From: Gluconobacter thailandicus F149-1 = NBRC 100600
GTDB lineage: Bacteria > Pseudomonadota > Alphaproteobacteria > Acetobacterales > Acetobacteraceae
Length of the DNA: 64,000 nt
Direction: 5' to 3'
Assembly: GCF_000964465.1 (NCBI RefSeq)
Contig: NZ_BANH01000061.1
Coordinates: 1 to 64,000, forward strand
A model generated the notes under the pieces. That model was not told the DNA's origin. It did no database searches and saw only the letters and a program-made list of their open reading frames with translations. This document shows positions 50,577-63,565 of the stretch, in pieces. The position numbers were made by a program, and so were the translations under genes. The first letter of the stretch is position 1, and every line of letters begins with the position of its first letter.

Positions 50577-52124
50577 ATGACTTTGAACCTTACCCCGACC
50601 CCGAACTCTCACGTAGAACTGGCTCCGCGCATTACCGTCGTCGGCGTCGGTGGTGGCGGCACGAATGCCGTCAACAACATGATTGATTCAGAGCTCAAGG
50701 GTGTCGAGTTCGTTGTTGCCAATACGGATGCGCAGCAGCTCGCCCACTCCAAGGCTGAACGCCGCGTCCAGCTTGGTCCGCATCTGACGCGCGGGCTTGG
50801 TGCTGGTGCCAAGCCGGAGATCGGTCGTGAAGCTGCCGAAGAAGCTGCACAGGAAATCGAGCGCCAGCTCGAAGGGGCAAATCTGGTCTTCATCACGGCC
50901 GGTATGGGCGGTGGTACGGGTACGGGTGCTGCGCCTGTCATCGCACGGATGGCGCGGGAACGGGGCGTTCTGACAGTTGGCGTCGTCTCAAAGCCGTTCA
51001 ACTTTGAAGGCCGTCGCCGTACGCTTGCCGCTGAGTCCGGCATTGCCGAGCTTCAGAAGCACGTCGACACGCTCATCGTCATCCCGAACCAGAATCTGTT
51101 CAATTCGGCCAACCAGAACACGACGTTCCGTGAAGCCTTCAAAATGGCTGACAACGTCCTGAACATGGGCGTTCGTGGCATCACGGACCTGATGGTCTCT
51201 CCGGGCCTCATCAATCTCGATTTTGCGGACGTTAAGGCCGTGATGGAAGAGATGGGCAAGGCCATGATGGGAACAGGCGAAGCCAGCAGCGAGGAAGACG
51301 GTGAAGACCGTGCCGTTGCTGCTGCCGAGCGCGCCATTTCCAACCCGCTTCTGGAAGATGCTTCCATGGCGGGCGCGCGCGGCCTGCTTATCAACATCAC
51401 GGGCGGTGAAGATCTTACCCTCTACGAAGTGAACGCTGCGGCGGATCGTATCCGTGAGGAAGTGGCTGAAGAAGCCAACATCATCTTCGGTGCGCTCATT
51501 GATGAGAACATGAACGGCCGTATCCGCGTATCTGTTGTTGCAACAGGTATCGATACCCAGTCCAAAAATGGCCCACAGGGTACCGAATCAGTTTCTGCTC
51601 CCACGCCGGCACAACAGCAGACATCCACATCTTCTGCTCCGCGTGAGAGTGCATCCCAGCCGCGCCAGGCTCCTCAGAACTTCCAGCCCGGTTCGACCTA
51701 TGCCGGCGGCCCCCCTCGCCCGAACTTCAGCCTGGATCCGAACGCTCAGCCTCAGCAGTCCCACCCTGCTCCGGCGGCAGAAAGCCCGGTTGCGCCCCCG
51801 CCGCATGTCGCTCCGCAGCAGCAGCACGCACCGGCACCTCAGGAAGATGCATCCCAGCGGTCTCCCCGTGCAGGACTTTTCTCTGAGCCGCCCCGTAATC
51901 CGGCTCCTGAGGCTCCACGAAGCCTTTTCGGCCTGATGACGGGCGCTTTCCGCAGCCGCCCTGCTCCTCAGCAGCCTGCACAGCAGGCGCCTCGGTCAGA
52001 GCCGCACACTCGTGAGTCTTATCCTTCCGATCAGCATGGATCCCAGGATCAGCGTCACAATCAGGCACCGACAGATGGAACCGACGATTCGACGCTTGAT
52101 ATCCCAACGTACCTGCGCCGCTGA
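50577..52124 (+). CDS. ftsZ: cell division protein FtsZ
   Basis: A 515-residue tubulin-like GTPase that forms the Z ring. It has the GTP loop [11 protein letters not shown], the T7 loop [15 protein letters not shown], then (from about 320) a 180-residue Pro/Gln/Ala-rich linker and the conserved C-terminal peptide [10 protein letters not shown] that binds FtsA. A 58-bp spacer follows ftsA. The long linker is usual for alphaproteobacteria. Confidence 0.98.
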   Translation: MTLNLTPTPNSHVELAPRITVVGVGGGGTNAVNNMIDSELKGVEFVVANTDAQQLAHSKAERRVQLGPHLTRGLGAGAKPEIGREAAEEAAQEIERQLEGANLVFITAGMGGGTGTGAAPVIARMARERGVLTVGVVSKPFNFEGRRRTLAAESGIAELQKHVDTLIVIPNQNLFNSANQNTTFREAFKMADNVLNMGVRGITDLMVSPGLINLDFADVKAVMEEMGKAMMGTGEASSEEDGEDRAVAAAERAISNPLLEDASMAGARGLLINITGGEDLTLYEVNAAADRIREEVAEEANIIFGALIDENMNGRIRVSVVATGIDTQSKNGPQGTESVSAPTPAQQQTSTSSAPRESASQPRQAPQNFQPGSTYAGGPPRPNFSLDPNAQPQQSHPAPAAESPVAPPPHVAPQQQHAPAPQEDASQRSPRAGLFSEPPRNPAPEAPRSLFGLMTGAFRSRPAPQQPAQQAPRSEPHTRESYPSDQHGSQDQRHNQAPTDGTDDSTLDIPTYLRR

Positions 52125-52136
52125 CTGTTCGAAGTC

Positions 52137-52165
52137 TCTCCCGCGATGACCTGCCTCGCGGGAGA
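52137..52165. terminator. perfect 10-bp hairpin between ftsZ and lpxC
   Basis: TCTCCCGCGA and TCGCGGGAGA pair completely around a 9-base loop, 12 bp after the ftsZ stop. There is no T-run, so it is either a rho-dependent/attenuating structure or a stabiliser of the ftsZ mRNA end. Confidence 0.4.
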
Positions 52166-52252
52166 AGCCGGGTAATATCCGGCAACAATCATTGAATGGC
52201 ACTCCTCCGATGACTGGGTTTTATTACAGCAGTCCAAATCATCGGGGGTTTC

Positions 52253-53290
52253 ATGCAGGCCAAGCCAGCGCATCACGGAAAGTCTGCTTCTACGGACCAA
52301 CAGGTTCGGCAGATCCTTTCCAGCGTGTCTGACACCAATCAGGCACATCCCTATTCCGGGCGGCCCGATTTGAAGACCCTGCAAACAACTCTCTCTTCGC
52401 CGATTTCCTGCCGTGGCATCGCTCTGCACAGCGGCATCAATGTTGATCTCGAAATGCTTCCGGCCAAAGCCGACACTGGAATTCGTTTTCAGAGAAGTGA
52501 CTATCCGGGTTCGCCGTCTTTTCCGGCCCGCTATGACCGCATCATTGATACGAAGCTCTCGACCGTTGTCGCATGTGAAAATGATCCGTCTCTTCGGGTC
52601 GCGACCATCGAGCATCTCATGGCTGCCCTGCATGCGCTGGAAATTGATAACGCCCTGATTCGCGTCAGTGGCCCGGAGCTTCCGGTTCTGGACGGATCGG
52701 CTGATGCGTTTGCTTTTCTTATCCGGTGTGCTGGAACTGCCGTGCTGGAGAAACCACGCCGAGTCATTGAAATTCTGCGGAACGTCCGTGCAGAAGGGTC
52801 TAACGGCGCGTTTGCTGAACTTCGACCAGCACAACGTGGGCTTTCTCTCGCCATTTCATTGAATTTCGAAGCCGGCGCGATTGGTAGCCAGCGTTATGCC
52901 ATGCAGCTTGATCCGCAGCGTTTTCTTGAAGAAATTTCGTTTTGCAGAACTTTCGTGAATCGCAAGGATATTGAATATCTGCAAAGCATTGGGCTGGCCC
53001 GCGGCGGTTCCCTAGACAACGCTGTTGTTGTGGACGGGGACAATATTCTCAATCCCGCTGGCCTGAAAATTGAGCGGGAATTTGCCCGTCACAAACTTCT
53101 GGATGCCATCGGAGACCTTTACTGTTGTGGTCACCGACTTAAGGCCGGTTTTATTGGTCACAAGTCCGGACACAAGATCAATAACGAGCTTCTTCACACC
53201 GTTTTCTCGGATCGTCGCAACTGGCGTTTTGAGCCTGAAGCGGCTGTAGCACCCGTTCGAAACAGCCGACGCACACGCGTTGCGGCATGA
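52253..53290 (+). CDS. lpxC: UDP-3-O-acyl-N-acetylglucosamine deacetylase
   Basis: A 345-residue zinc enzyme committing lipid A synthesis. Zinc ligands are H121 (EHLMAALHALEIDN), H280 and D284 (ARHKLLDAIGDLY), and the catalytic His is H307 (GHKSGH). About 40 residues precede the normal N-terminus (LKTLQTTLSSPISCRGIALHSG); no internal ATG gives a standard start. GGGGG sits just upstream of ATG 52253. Confidence 0.96.
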   Translation: MQAKPAHHGKSASTDQQVRQILSSVSDTNQAHPYSGRPDLKTLQTTLSSPISCRGIALHSGINVDLEMLPAKADTGIRFQRSDYPGSPSFPARYDRIIDTKLSTVVACENDPSLRVATIEHLMAALHALEIDNALIRVSGPELPVLDGSADAFAFLIRCAGTAVLEKPRRVIEILRNVRAEGSNGAFAELRPAQRGLSLAISLNFEAGAIGSQRYAMQLDPQRFLEEISFCRTFVNRKDIEYLQSIGLARGGSLDNAVVVDGDNILNPAGLKIEREFARHKLLDAIGDLYCCGHRLKAGFIGHKSGHKINNELLHTVFSDRRNWRFEPEAAVAPVRNSRRTRVAA

Positions 53291-53358
53291 GGATGACTGG
53301 CGGGTCTTTCGCCGCCGCATTCCCGTGATATAAGACGGGCTTCACGGGAAGAGCAGGT

Positions 53359-54258
53359 ATGCCAAGCAGCACGCAACGTCATCTTGAAGTGTCCTCCAAC
53401 GGGCGGGGTCTGATCCTGAAGGCTACGGCCGTCAGCGGACTCCTGCTTCTGTCGGGCTGTTCACTGTTTTCTCATAAGCATGAGAAGCCTGCCATTCCCA
53501 AGACGGCAGATGCAGAGACCCTCTACAACTACGGCATTGATGCCCTGAGATCCGGCCGTTACGAGCTGGCTGGCGGCGAATTCGAGCTTCTGCAGCAGAA
53601 TTATCCGTATTCCGGCTTCACCGGTAACGCGGAGCTGATGGAAGGTTATTCCTACTATCTGCAGGGTGAGTATGCCCTTTCCGTGCAGCAGCTTGAGCGT
53701 TATCTGCAGTTGCATCCGACCAGCCCGGATGCGGCTTATGCCTTCTACCTGCGCGCGCTCTGCTACTACGAGCAGATTGCCGATGTGCAGCGTGACCAGC
53801 AGGGAACAGTTGAAGCTCTGAATGCTCTGGAAGAAGTGATTACCCGCTTCCCCCAGACGTCTTACGCCCGCGATGCACAGCTCAAGATCGATCTTTGCCG
53901 TGACCATCTGGCTGGCAAGGAAATGCTTGTTGGCCGCTGGTATCAGCAGCAGCGCAACTATGAAGCGGCCATGACCCGTTATCAGCGCGTAGTTCAGGAT
54001 TACCAGACTACAAACCATGTGGCTGAGGCTCTGGAGCGTCTGGTTGAGGTTTATCTGGCTCTCGGCCTGAAAAACGAAGCTCGTCAGACGGCCTCTGTTC
54101 TCGGCTACAATTACCCGGACAGCCAGTGGTACCGCTATGCCTATGCAAATCTGCGGGAAAGCAAACTCCTGTCTGATGATTTCAAACAACCCATCACCCA
54201 GAAGCCAACCAGCAAGCCGCGCGGCTTCTTTACGCGCGCCTGGCACAGCGTATTCTGA
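53359..54258 (+). CDS. bamD: outer membrane protein assembly factor BamD
   Basis: A 299-residue lipoprotein with a signal ending in LLLLSGC (acylated Cys at about 34), then five TPR-like repeats (YNYGIDALRSGRYELAGGEF and YAFYLRALCYYEQIADVQRD are the first and third). It is an essential BAM component with BamE at 4252 and acts in beta-barrel insertion. A small inverted repeat (54262-54282) follows its stop. Confidence 0.96.
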   Translation: MPSSTQRHLEVSSNGRGLILKATAVSGLLLLSGCSLFSHKHEKPAIPKTADAETLYNYGIDALRSGRYELAGGEFELLQQNYPYSGFTGNAELMEGYSYYLQGEYALSVQQLERYLQLHPTSPDAAYAFYLRALCYYEQIADVQRDQQGTVEALNALEEVITRFPQTSYARDAQLKIDLCRDHLAGKEMLVGRWYQQQRNYEAAMTRYQRVVQDYQTTNHVAEALERLVEVYLALGLKNEARQTASVLGYNYPDSQWYRYAYANLRESKLLSDDFKQPITQKPTSKPRGFFTRAWHSVF

Positions 54259-54303
54259 TGTGAGGCGTTTGAAACACGCCTCCACACACACAACATTCCC
54301 GTC

Positions 54304-58055
<3,752 letters not shown>

Positions 58056-58141
58056 CAGTCTTATGACATTATTGACCTGCATGGCTGCCATCTGAAGATA
58101 ATTGGCTTTGTTTCTGTTCTTCGGAGTATGATGCCGCCCGC

Positions 58142-59485
58142 ATGTCAGTATCATCTCCCACCCAGCACATGATTATTCTTCTCCTGCTGGGTCTTGTCGC
58201 GACCGTCGCTCTGATCGCGGTCTCCATATTGATCTCCCTGTCCGAGATCTCATTTGCCGCCGCCCGGGATGTCCGGCTTCGCTCCAAAGCTGAAGCTGGT
58301 GACCCTCGGGCCGTCGCATTCCTCAAGCTGCGTCGCAACAGCGGACAGGTCATCACCGTCCTGCAGATCTGCCTGAATGCTGTTGGCGTTCTTGGCGGTA
58401 TTATCAGCGAGTCGATGCTGAGTGAGCCTATAGCCGCAGGCCTTCAGTGGACCGGATTTTCGCCAGTTCTGGCCTCGAATGCAGGTTCCACCTGTTCCTT
58501 TATTCTGATTACCGGCCTGTTTGTTCTCTTTGCCGATCTGTTGCCAAAGCGGATCGCCATGAACGCACCGGACCGGATTGCCCTCAAGGTTGGCTGGTTC
58601 CCGGCTCTCGCCCTGAAGGTGCTGTATCCTGCGGTCTGGGTCTTCTCCCGTATCTCGGATGTCCTGCTGCGCGTTATGAAAATTCCTGCGGCTGCAACAG
58701 TGGAACCCGTCACACCGGAAGACCTTCGGGCCATTCTGGCTGCTGGAACGGCTTCGGGTATCCTGCTTGAGCAGGAACACCAGATGATTCAGAACGTTCT
58801 GGGCCTGCAGGATCGGTCTGTTACCTCGGCAATGACGCCGCGCGATGAGATTGTGTTTCTGGACGTTCAGGAAACGCCAGAGAGCCAGCGCGACAAGGTT
58901 CGTGTTCGTCCCTACTCCCGATATCCGCTCTGCGATGGCGGCCTGGATCGCGTCATAGGCTCCATTCGCGCGGAAGACGTTCTGGTAGCCGTCGTTGACG
59001 AGCCGCAGTCAAAAGAGAGCCTGACGCCGGTTGCCAGCCAGATTTTCAAAATGCGCCGGGATGTTCTTTCCCTGCCCGATACCCTGAATCTCTGGGAAAC
59101 ACTGGCCCAGTTCGATGCCCATTCCGCAGGTTTCGCCCTGATTGTGAATGAATACGGTCTGGTCGTCGGCCTGATTACCTACAAAGACATCATGGGCGCC
59201 CTGATGGATGGGCTGGTCAGTCCGTTCGAAGAGCAGGCGATTGTACGACGTGATGCGAATTCCTGGCTGATCGACGGAGCGGCTCCGATCGGGGACGTCA
59301 TTCGGGAACTGGATATTCCACTGTTCGACGATGCACAGAACTTCGATACGGTCGGCGGTTTCGTGATGAACAGGCTTCGTCGGATGGCCCGGAAGGCTGA
59401 CAGCGTTGAGTCATCCGGCTTCCGCTTTGAAGTCGTGGACGTTGAAGGTTTCCGCATCAACCAGCTCCTCGTGACACGTCTCTGA
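58142..59485 (+). CDS. CNNM/CorC-type membrane protein with CBS domains
   Basis: A 447-residue protein. Residues 1-190 form a DUF21 membrane domain of four helices (ILISLSEISFAAARDVRLRS is the marker), then two CBS domains (about 215-345) and a C-terminal CorC_HlyC domain (about 360-445). Such proteins, often labelled hemolysins, are linked to Mg or Co handling; a transport role here is inferred. It stands alone. Confidence 0.92.
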   Translation: MSVSSPTQHMIILLLLGLVATVALIAVSILISLSEISFAAARDVRLRSKAEAGDPRAVAFLKLRRNSGQVITVLQICLNAVGVLGGIISESMLSEPIAAGLQWTGFSPVLASNAGSTCSFILITGLFVLFADLLPKRIAMNAPDRIALKVGWFPALALKVLYPAVWVFSRISDVLLRVMKIPAAATVEPVTPEDLRAILAAGTASGILLEQEHQMIQNVLGLQDRSVTSAMTPRDEIVFLDVQETPESQRDKVRVRPYSRYPLCDGGLDRVIGSIRAEDVLVAVVDEPQSKESLTPVASQIFKMRRDVLSLPDTLNLWETLAQFDAHSAGFALIVNEYGLVVGLITYKDIMGALMDGLVSPFEEQAIVRRDANSWLIDGAAPIGDVIRELDIPLFDDAQNFDTVGGFVMNRLRRMARKADSVESSGFRFEVVDVEGFRINQLLVTRL

Positions 59486-59564
59486 AAAGCGCCTTTCTTA
59501 TGTCTCCCGGGACTGATTAAGATCGTCAGTATTGTGATCTCACTCAGCCCGGGAAGACTCTCCT

Positions 59565-60131
59565 TTGACCAATTTTCAGCATTCCGCCCTGATTATTGTA
59601 GACGTTCAGAACGATTTCCTGCCCGGCGGAGCGCTAGCTGTTCCATCCGGTGATCAGGTCATTGCACCGATCAATGCACTATCCCAAAGGGGATTTGCTG
59701 CTGTCGTCGCAACACAGGATTGGCATCCGGCGGACCATTGTTCCTTCAAGAAAGAAGGCGGCCCTTGGCCAGCTCACTGCATTGCAGCCTCTGAAGGCGC
59801 TGATTTTTCATCGGCGCTGAACCTCGGCCCGGTCAGCCACATCATTCACAAAGGCATGGCTCAGGATCGCGACAGCTATTCCGCCTTTTTCGATAACGAC
59901 CATGAAACCTCAACAGGGCTGGACCACCTGCTCCGCGGGTTAAACGTCACCCATATTGTTGTTTGCGGGCTGGCCCTGGATTTCTGCGTTGCTGCAACTG
60001 CCCGGGACGCCATGCGCTGTGGTTTCAGAACAGACATCGCCCTCGGAGCCTGCCGTGGCATTGCCGACGACCAGACCGCGCTCTTCAGCGATCTGAAGGC
60101 ACAGGGTGTCGGTCTGAGGGATCACATCTGA
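59565..60131 (+). CDS. pncA: nicotinamidase
   Basis: A 188-residue hydrolase converting nicotinamide to nicotinate for NAD salvage. TTG (59565) is the start. The triad is D13 (VDVQNDF), K96 (HKGMAQDRDSYSAF) and C141 (GLALDFCVAA), with metal ligands D52, H54 and H58 (DWHPADH). It lies 19 bp before the Ivy gene. Confidence 0.95.
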   Translation: MTNFQHSALIIVDVQNDFLPGGALAVPSGDQVIAPINALSQRGFAAVVATQDWHPADHCSFKKEGGPWPAHCIAASEGADFSSALNLGPVSHIIHKGMAQDRDSYSAFFDNDHETSTGLDHLLRGLNVTHIVVCGLALDFCVAATARDAMRCGFRTDIALGACRGIADDQTALFSDLKAQGVGLRDHI

Positions 60132-60150
60132 CGCGAAAGTAAGGACCTTC

Positions 60151-60564
60151 ATGAAACAGCGCCTCAGAATTTTTATGCTTGCCTGCCCACTCCTCTGCGG
60201 AACCCTGACAGCGACAGCAGCACCACCCACAACGGAGGATCTGCTGAACCATTCGGGTTTCAAAGAAGCCTATAAGGCAATGATTACGCTTCCAGCGTGG
60301 ATTGTCTCCGGTAAAGGCACGTCCACCCCGGTGGAATATGTCAAGCAGAATGGAAAAACATATGCCCTTGGTCATATGTGCAAACCTCACGACTGCGCAG
60401 CACAACAGCTTGAGCTGGTTCTGGCCACCGATCATTCAGGTTCATGGGGGCTCCTGTCCATCAAGGCCAATAACGCACTGAAACAGACCGTTCTTGGCTC
60501 CCCTACTCCTGAAATAGAAAAGGTTCTCAGAGACGCTTACACCAAGAATAATCCTACAGACTGA
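60151..60564 (+). CDS. ivy: Ivy-family inhibitor of C-type lysozyme
   Basis: A 137-residue exported protein with a signal peptide (about 1-23, cleavage after TATA) and the family-defining loop CKPHDC (C77-C82), which inserts into the lysozyme active site in E. coli Ivy. It should act in the periplasm against host or environmental lysozymes. It follows pncA closely on the same strand and may share its transcript. Length is somewhat shorter than E. coli Ivy but complete for the domain. Confidence 0.9.
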   Translation: MKQRLRIFMLACPLLCGTLTATAAPPTTEDLLNHSGFKEAYKAMITLPAWIVSGKGTSTPVEYVKQNGKTYALGHMCKPHDCAAQQLELVLATDHSGSWGLLSIKANNALKQTVLGSPTPEIEKVLRDAYTKNNPTD

Positions 60565-60667
60565 CCCAGACTATTTCTTTAACGGAAGGGTCGCGGGAAG
60601 GTGATTGGTCCGTCAGTCAGGTTGAGGTGTTCTCTTCGTTATCAGTCCGTTGAGGATCAAGGATACG

Positions 60668-62284
60668 ATGAAGCGCTTTTACAATCACCGCGACACTCTC
60701 GTCACCGAAGCCATAGACGGACTTCTCAGATCTTCCGCAGGAAGCCATCTCTGCCGCCTGTCAGGACATGACAACATCCATGTCGTTCTGAGGCGGGACT
60801 GGGACAGATCAAAAGTCGCCATAGTTTCCGGGGGTGGGTCCGGTCATGAACCGGCACACGCGGGATTTGTTGGTAAAGGCATGCTGACAGCCGCAGTCTG
60901 CGGTGCCCTGTTCGCGTCTCCGAATGTCGATGCCATCCTTGCGGCAATCCTGGAAGTCACAGGCGATGCTGGCTGCCTGCTGATCGTCAAGAACTACACC
61001 GGCGACCGCCTGAATTTCGGACTGGCTACCGAGCAGGCTCGGGCTTTGGGGAAAAATGTTGAGCTGGTCATCGTGGCGGATGACATTGCGCTTGGTCAGG
61101 GCGTTCATGCCCGTGGCATCGCCGGAACGGTGCTGGTTCAGAAAATTGCAGGGCATGCGGCAGACGCCGGAGCCAGTCTGGCTGACGTCAAACAGGTCGC
61201 GCTGGACGCCATTAAGGCTACTGCGTCGATCGGCCTGGCGCTGACGGACGTCAATGTTTACGACCCGCAACACGAGACGCGACTGGACGACCATGAAGCC
61301 GAGCTTGGTCTTGGAATTCATGGAGAACCCGGTGCAGAACGCATCGGCGTAGAGAAACTGGATGCACTGGCTGCTCGTGCAGCAGATACACTTACCGAGC
61401 ATCTGACGGACGAGAAACAGGCCGTTATGGTCAACATGCTGGGAGCCGTGCCTGTTCTGGAAGCTCAAGCCATCGTGGATGCTCTGGCCCGAACATCTCT
61501 GGCCGAGCGCACTGCATTCATCATTGGGCCGGCCCCATTGATGACGTCACTGGATATGTACGGTTTTTCCCTGTCTGCCATCCCTGCAAAAGCTCCTGTT
61601 ATCGAGGCGCTTACTTCTCCTGTAGAGCCCTGGGCCTGGCCCGGAATTGCAGCTTTCAAGGATATTCAGACAAAACCCACACCCACGCTGCCCGAAACTT
61701 TCGCGTTTGAAGCCTCTTCTCATAGCCTGCTTGAGAAATTCATTCGTGAGGGTGCGAAGATTCTTGTCGAAAACGAAAAGGATCTTAACGCACTTGATGC
61801 CCTGATTGGTGACGGTGATGCTGGCTCAACGTTTGCGGAAGCAGCACGTGTCATTCTGAAAGATATTGATCGCCTTCCGCTTACCTCCCCGCAGCAGCTT
61901 TGTGCGACAATCGGACGACTGCTTGCTCGAAATGCTGGTGGCTCGAGCGGCGTCCTTCTCTCAATCATGTTCTCTACCGCAGGCCAGCAGGACAACTGGC
62001 GATCGGGGCTGGAAGCAGGTTTACAGCGCATGCACAGCTATGGTGGCGCATCACCCGGTGATCGCACCATGCTTGATGCTCTCTTCCCCGCCATAGCCGC
62101 CCTCCAGACAGGCAGCCTGCATGATGCAGCAGTTGCTGCCCGTGAAGGAGCAGATGCGACCCGCACGATGCCTGCCCGCGCAGGGCGAGCAGCTTATGTA
62201 CCGCCTGCACAGTTGAAAAATATTCCTGACCCGGGCGCTGAAGCCATTGCACGCCTTTTGGAAGGCCTGGCGAAATTATCATGA
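60668..62284 (+). CDS. ATP-dependent dihydroxyacetone kinase (DhaK-DhaL fusion)
   Basis: A 538-residue enzyme phosphorylating dihydroxyacetone. The start at MKRFYNHRDT (60668) has AAGGA upstream; 60650 is possible. DhaK part: GGGSGHEPAHAGFVG near 55 and the covalent substrate-binding His H218 in GLGIHGEPG. DhaL part (about 355-535): GDGDAGSTF for ADP/Mg and GASPGDRTMLDAL. It is the single-chain ATP-using type, not the PTS type. Gluconobacter makes dihydroxyacetone from glycerol, and this kinase would return it to central metabolism. Confidence 0.95.
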   Translation: MKRFYNHRDTLVTEAIDGLLRSSAGSHLCRLSGHDNIHVVLRRDWDRSKVAIVSGGGSGHEPAHAGFVGKGMLTAAVCGALFASPNVDAILAAILEVTGDAGCLLIVKNYTGDRLNFGLATEQARALGKNVELVIVADDIALGQGVHARGIAGTVLVQKIAGHAADAGASLADVKQVALDAIKATASIGLALTDVNVYDPQHETRLDDHEAELGLGIHGEPGAERIGVEKLDALAARAADTLTEHLTDEKQAVMVNMLGAVPVLEAQAIVDALARTSLAERTAFIIGPAPLMTSLDMYGFSLSAIPAKAPVIEALTSPVEPWAWPGIAAFKDIQTKPTPTLPETFAFEASSHSLLEKFIREGAKILVENEKDLNALDALIGDGDAGSTFAEAARVILKDIDRLPLTSPQQLCATIGRLLARNAGGSSGVLLSIMFSTAGQQDNWRSGLEAGLQRMHSYGGASPGDRTMLDALFPAIAALQTGSLHDAAVAAREGADATRTMPARAGRAAYVPPAQLKNIPDPGAEAIARLLEGLAKLS

Positions 62285-62766
62285 AGGCATAGGAAAAATC
62301 AGAAAGCGCGTTTTTGACGTTCAGGCGACCGTTGATCCTGCCAAATTCTCAGGTTTTTCTGAGCCACTTGAATAGGCAAAGCGCTCTTTTTTACAGCCAA
62401 CTGGCACAGAACTATCCGTCAGCAGGAGTGAGGGCGAGTTCGGGCTTCGTTAGAGCCGAAAAATTGCTGCCACGGTATGGAATGAATTCCTAATCGGGCA
62501 GGCACCATGCTCGATCAATGAGAATCGACCTGTCTTGCTGACAGATCAGTCTAAACGCAAAACCGAATCGCTTCGGTTTAGACCCGGACACATATGAGCC
62601 AGCCGGAGCACAACTATATAAATTTGAAGCAGGAAGATGTTTCAAGGCTGCGGAACCATAATGGATGGATTGTCGCAACAAGAAAAAGTCTCAGGAAACA
62701 GTGTTCACTGTTTCCGTTACCACTCAATTCGAAATCCTCGAGAGAGGGAGAGACAGGCGCGCTGGG
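62285..62766. other. 482-bp region without a supportable gene
   Basis: Short frames on both strands lack ribosome sites or family features, and those near the right end are antisense to the tRNA. The region contains several hairpins, the strongest of which is listed separately. Confidence 0.6.
62551..62579 (-). terminator. candidate terminator for the tRNA-Pro/tRNA-Arg transcript
   Basis: AAACCGAA (62572-62579 on the minus strand) pairs with TTCGGTTT around a 4-base loop, followed on the minus strand by TTTGCGTTT. It is about 190 bases downstream of tRNA-Arg. Confidence 0.45.
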
Positions 62767-62843
62767 TGGCGCGCCCTGCTGGATTCGAACCAGCGACCCA
62801 CAGCTTAGAAGGCTGTTGCTCTATCCAACTGAGCTAAGGGCGC
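62767..62843 (-). tRNA. tRNA-Arg (anticodon TCT)
   Basis: Seventy-seven bases including encoded CCA. Acceptor GCGCCCT pairs with AGGGCGC, the T-arm has GGTTCGAATCC, and the anticodon loop is CTTCTAA. It is 18 bp after tRNA-Pro. Confidence 0.96.
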
Positions 62844-62861
62844 AGTAGAAAATCTTGAAAC

Positions 62862-62938
62862 TGGTCGGGGCGCCCGGACTCGAACCGGGGGCCTCCTGTA
62901 CCCAAAACAGGCGCGCTACCAGGCTGCGCCACGCCCCG
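62862..62938 (-). tRNA. tRNA-Pro (anticodon TGG)
   Basis: Seventy-seven bases with encoded CCA. Acceptor CGGGGCG pairs with CGCCCCG, the T-arm has GGTTCGAGTCC, and the anticodon loop is TTTGGGT. Confidence 0.96.
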
Positions 62939-62988
62939 AACCGAGGCGGAACATAGGGGCAGTAAGTTTCAGAAGCAATAGGGTTTTT

Positions 62989-63504
62989 TCAATCTTTTTC
63001 ATTTCTTACGAGCGGCGGCACGAAAAGTGGTGCCGTATCCCACGGAAACAGCACCCACGTGTCCTGCGCGACTTCCGTAACGTAGTGATCCGTGTGCGGC
63101 TTGCCATCTGGCTTTGCGTACAGGCAGGCGAAAACAGCCTTGGGCAGCATTTCACGAACGTATTTCGCCGTAATGCCGGAATCGACCAGATCATCAACGA
63201 TCAGGAAGCCTTCCCCATCACCTGCGGCGGTCGGTGCTTTCACGACCTTTGGCTCATGCTGGGTGCCTTCTTCACCAGCATAGCTGATGACGGAAACGCT
63301 TTCGATCAGGCGGCAGCCCATCTCGCGGCCCAGAATGGCAGCCGGGATGAGTCCACCACGCGTAATCGCAACGATACCGCGGAACGGTCCGTGCTTTTCC
63401 ATGAGCGTTGCGGCGAGGGTACGGGCGTCACGATGGAGCTGGTCCCAGGTGACAGTTGCGTACGTTACGGGTTTGGGTGTCTGTGTGGCAGTCATGACCT
63501 TCAT
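62989..63504 (-). CDS. gpt: xanthine phosphoribosyltransferase
   Basis: A 171-residue PRTase in the purine salvage pathway, converting xanthine (and guanine) to the monophosphate. The PRPP-binding motif FLIVDDLVDSGITA and the AITRGGLIPAAIL region match Gpt. A start at Met-4 (63495) is possible. The tRNA genes follow on the same strand. Confidence 0.93.
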   Translation of the reverse strand: MKVMTATQTPKPVTYATVTWDQLHRDARTLAATLMEKHGPFRGIVAITRGGLIPAAILGREMGCRLIESVSVISYAGEEGTQHEPKVVKAPTAAGDGEGFLIVDDLVDSGITAKYVREMLPKAVFACLYAKPDGKPHTDHYVTEVAQDTWVLFPWDTAPLFVPPLVRNEKD

Positions 63505-63565
63505 CTGCCTTCCGTCTCAGAATTTTGCAATAAACTTGCACAACGGAAATGCTTAATGTGGGCGG

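Noticed and set aside
52061-52834. Minus-strand frame of 257 codons
   Set aside because: Antisense to ftsZ and lpxC; no recognisable domain.
62594-62848. Plus-strand frame ending in WIRTSDPQLRRLLLYPTELR
   Set aside because: Antisense to tRNA-Arg; no ribosome site or domain.
62767-62938. tRNA genes as integration sites
   Set aside because: No integrase, att duplication or mobile gene is next to tRNA-Arg or tRNA-Pro in the window.
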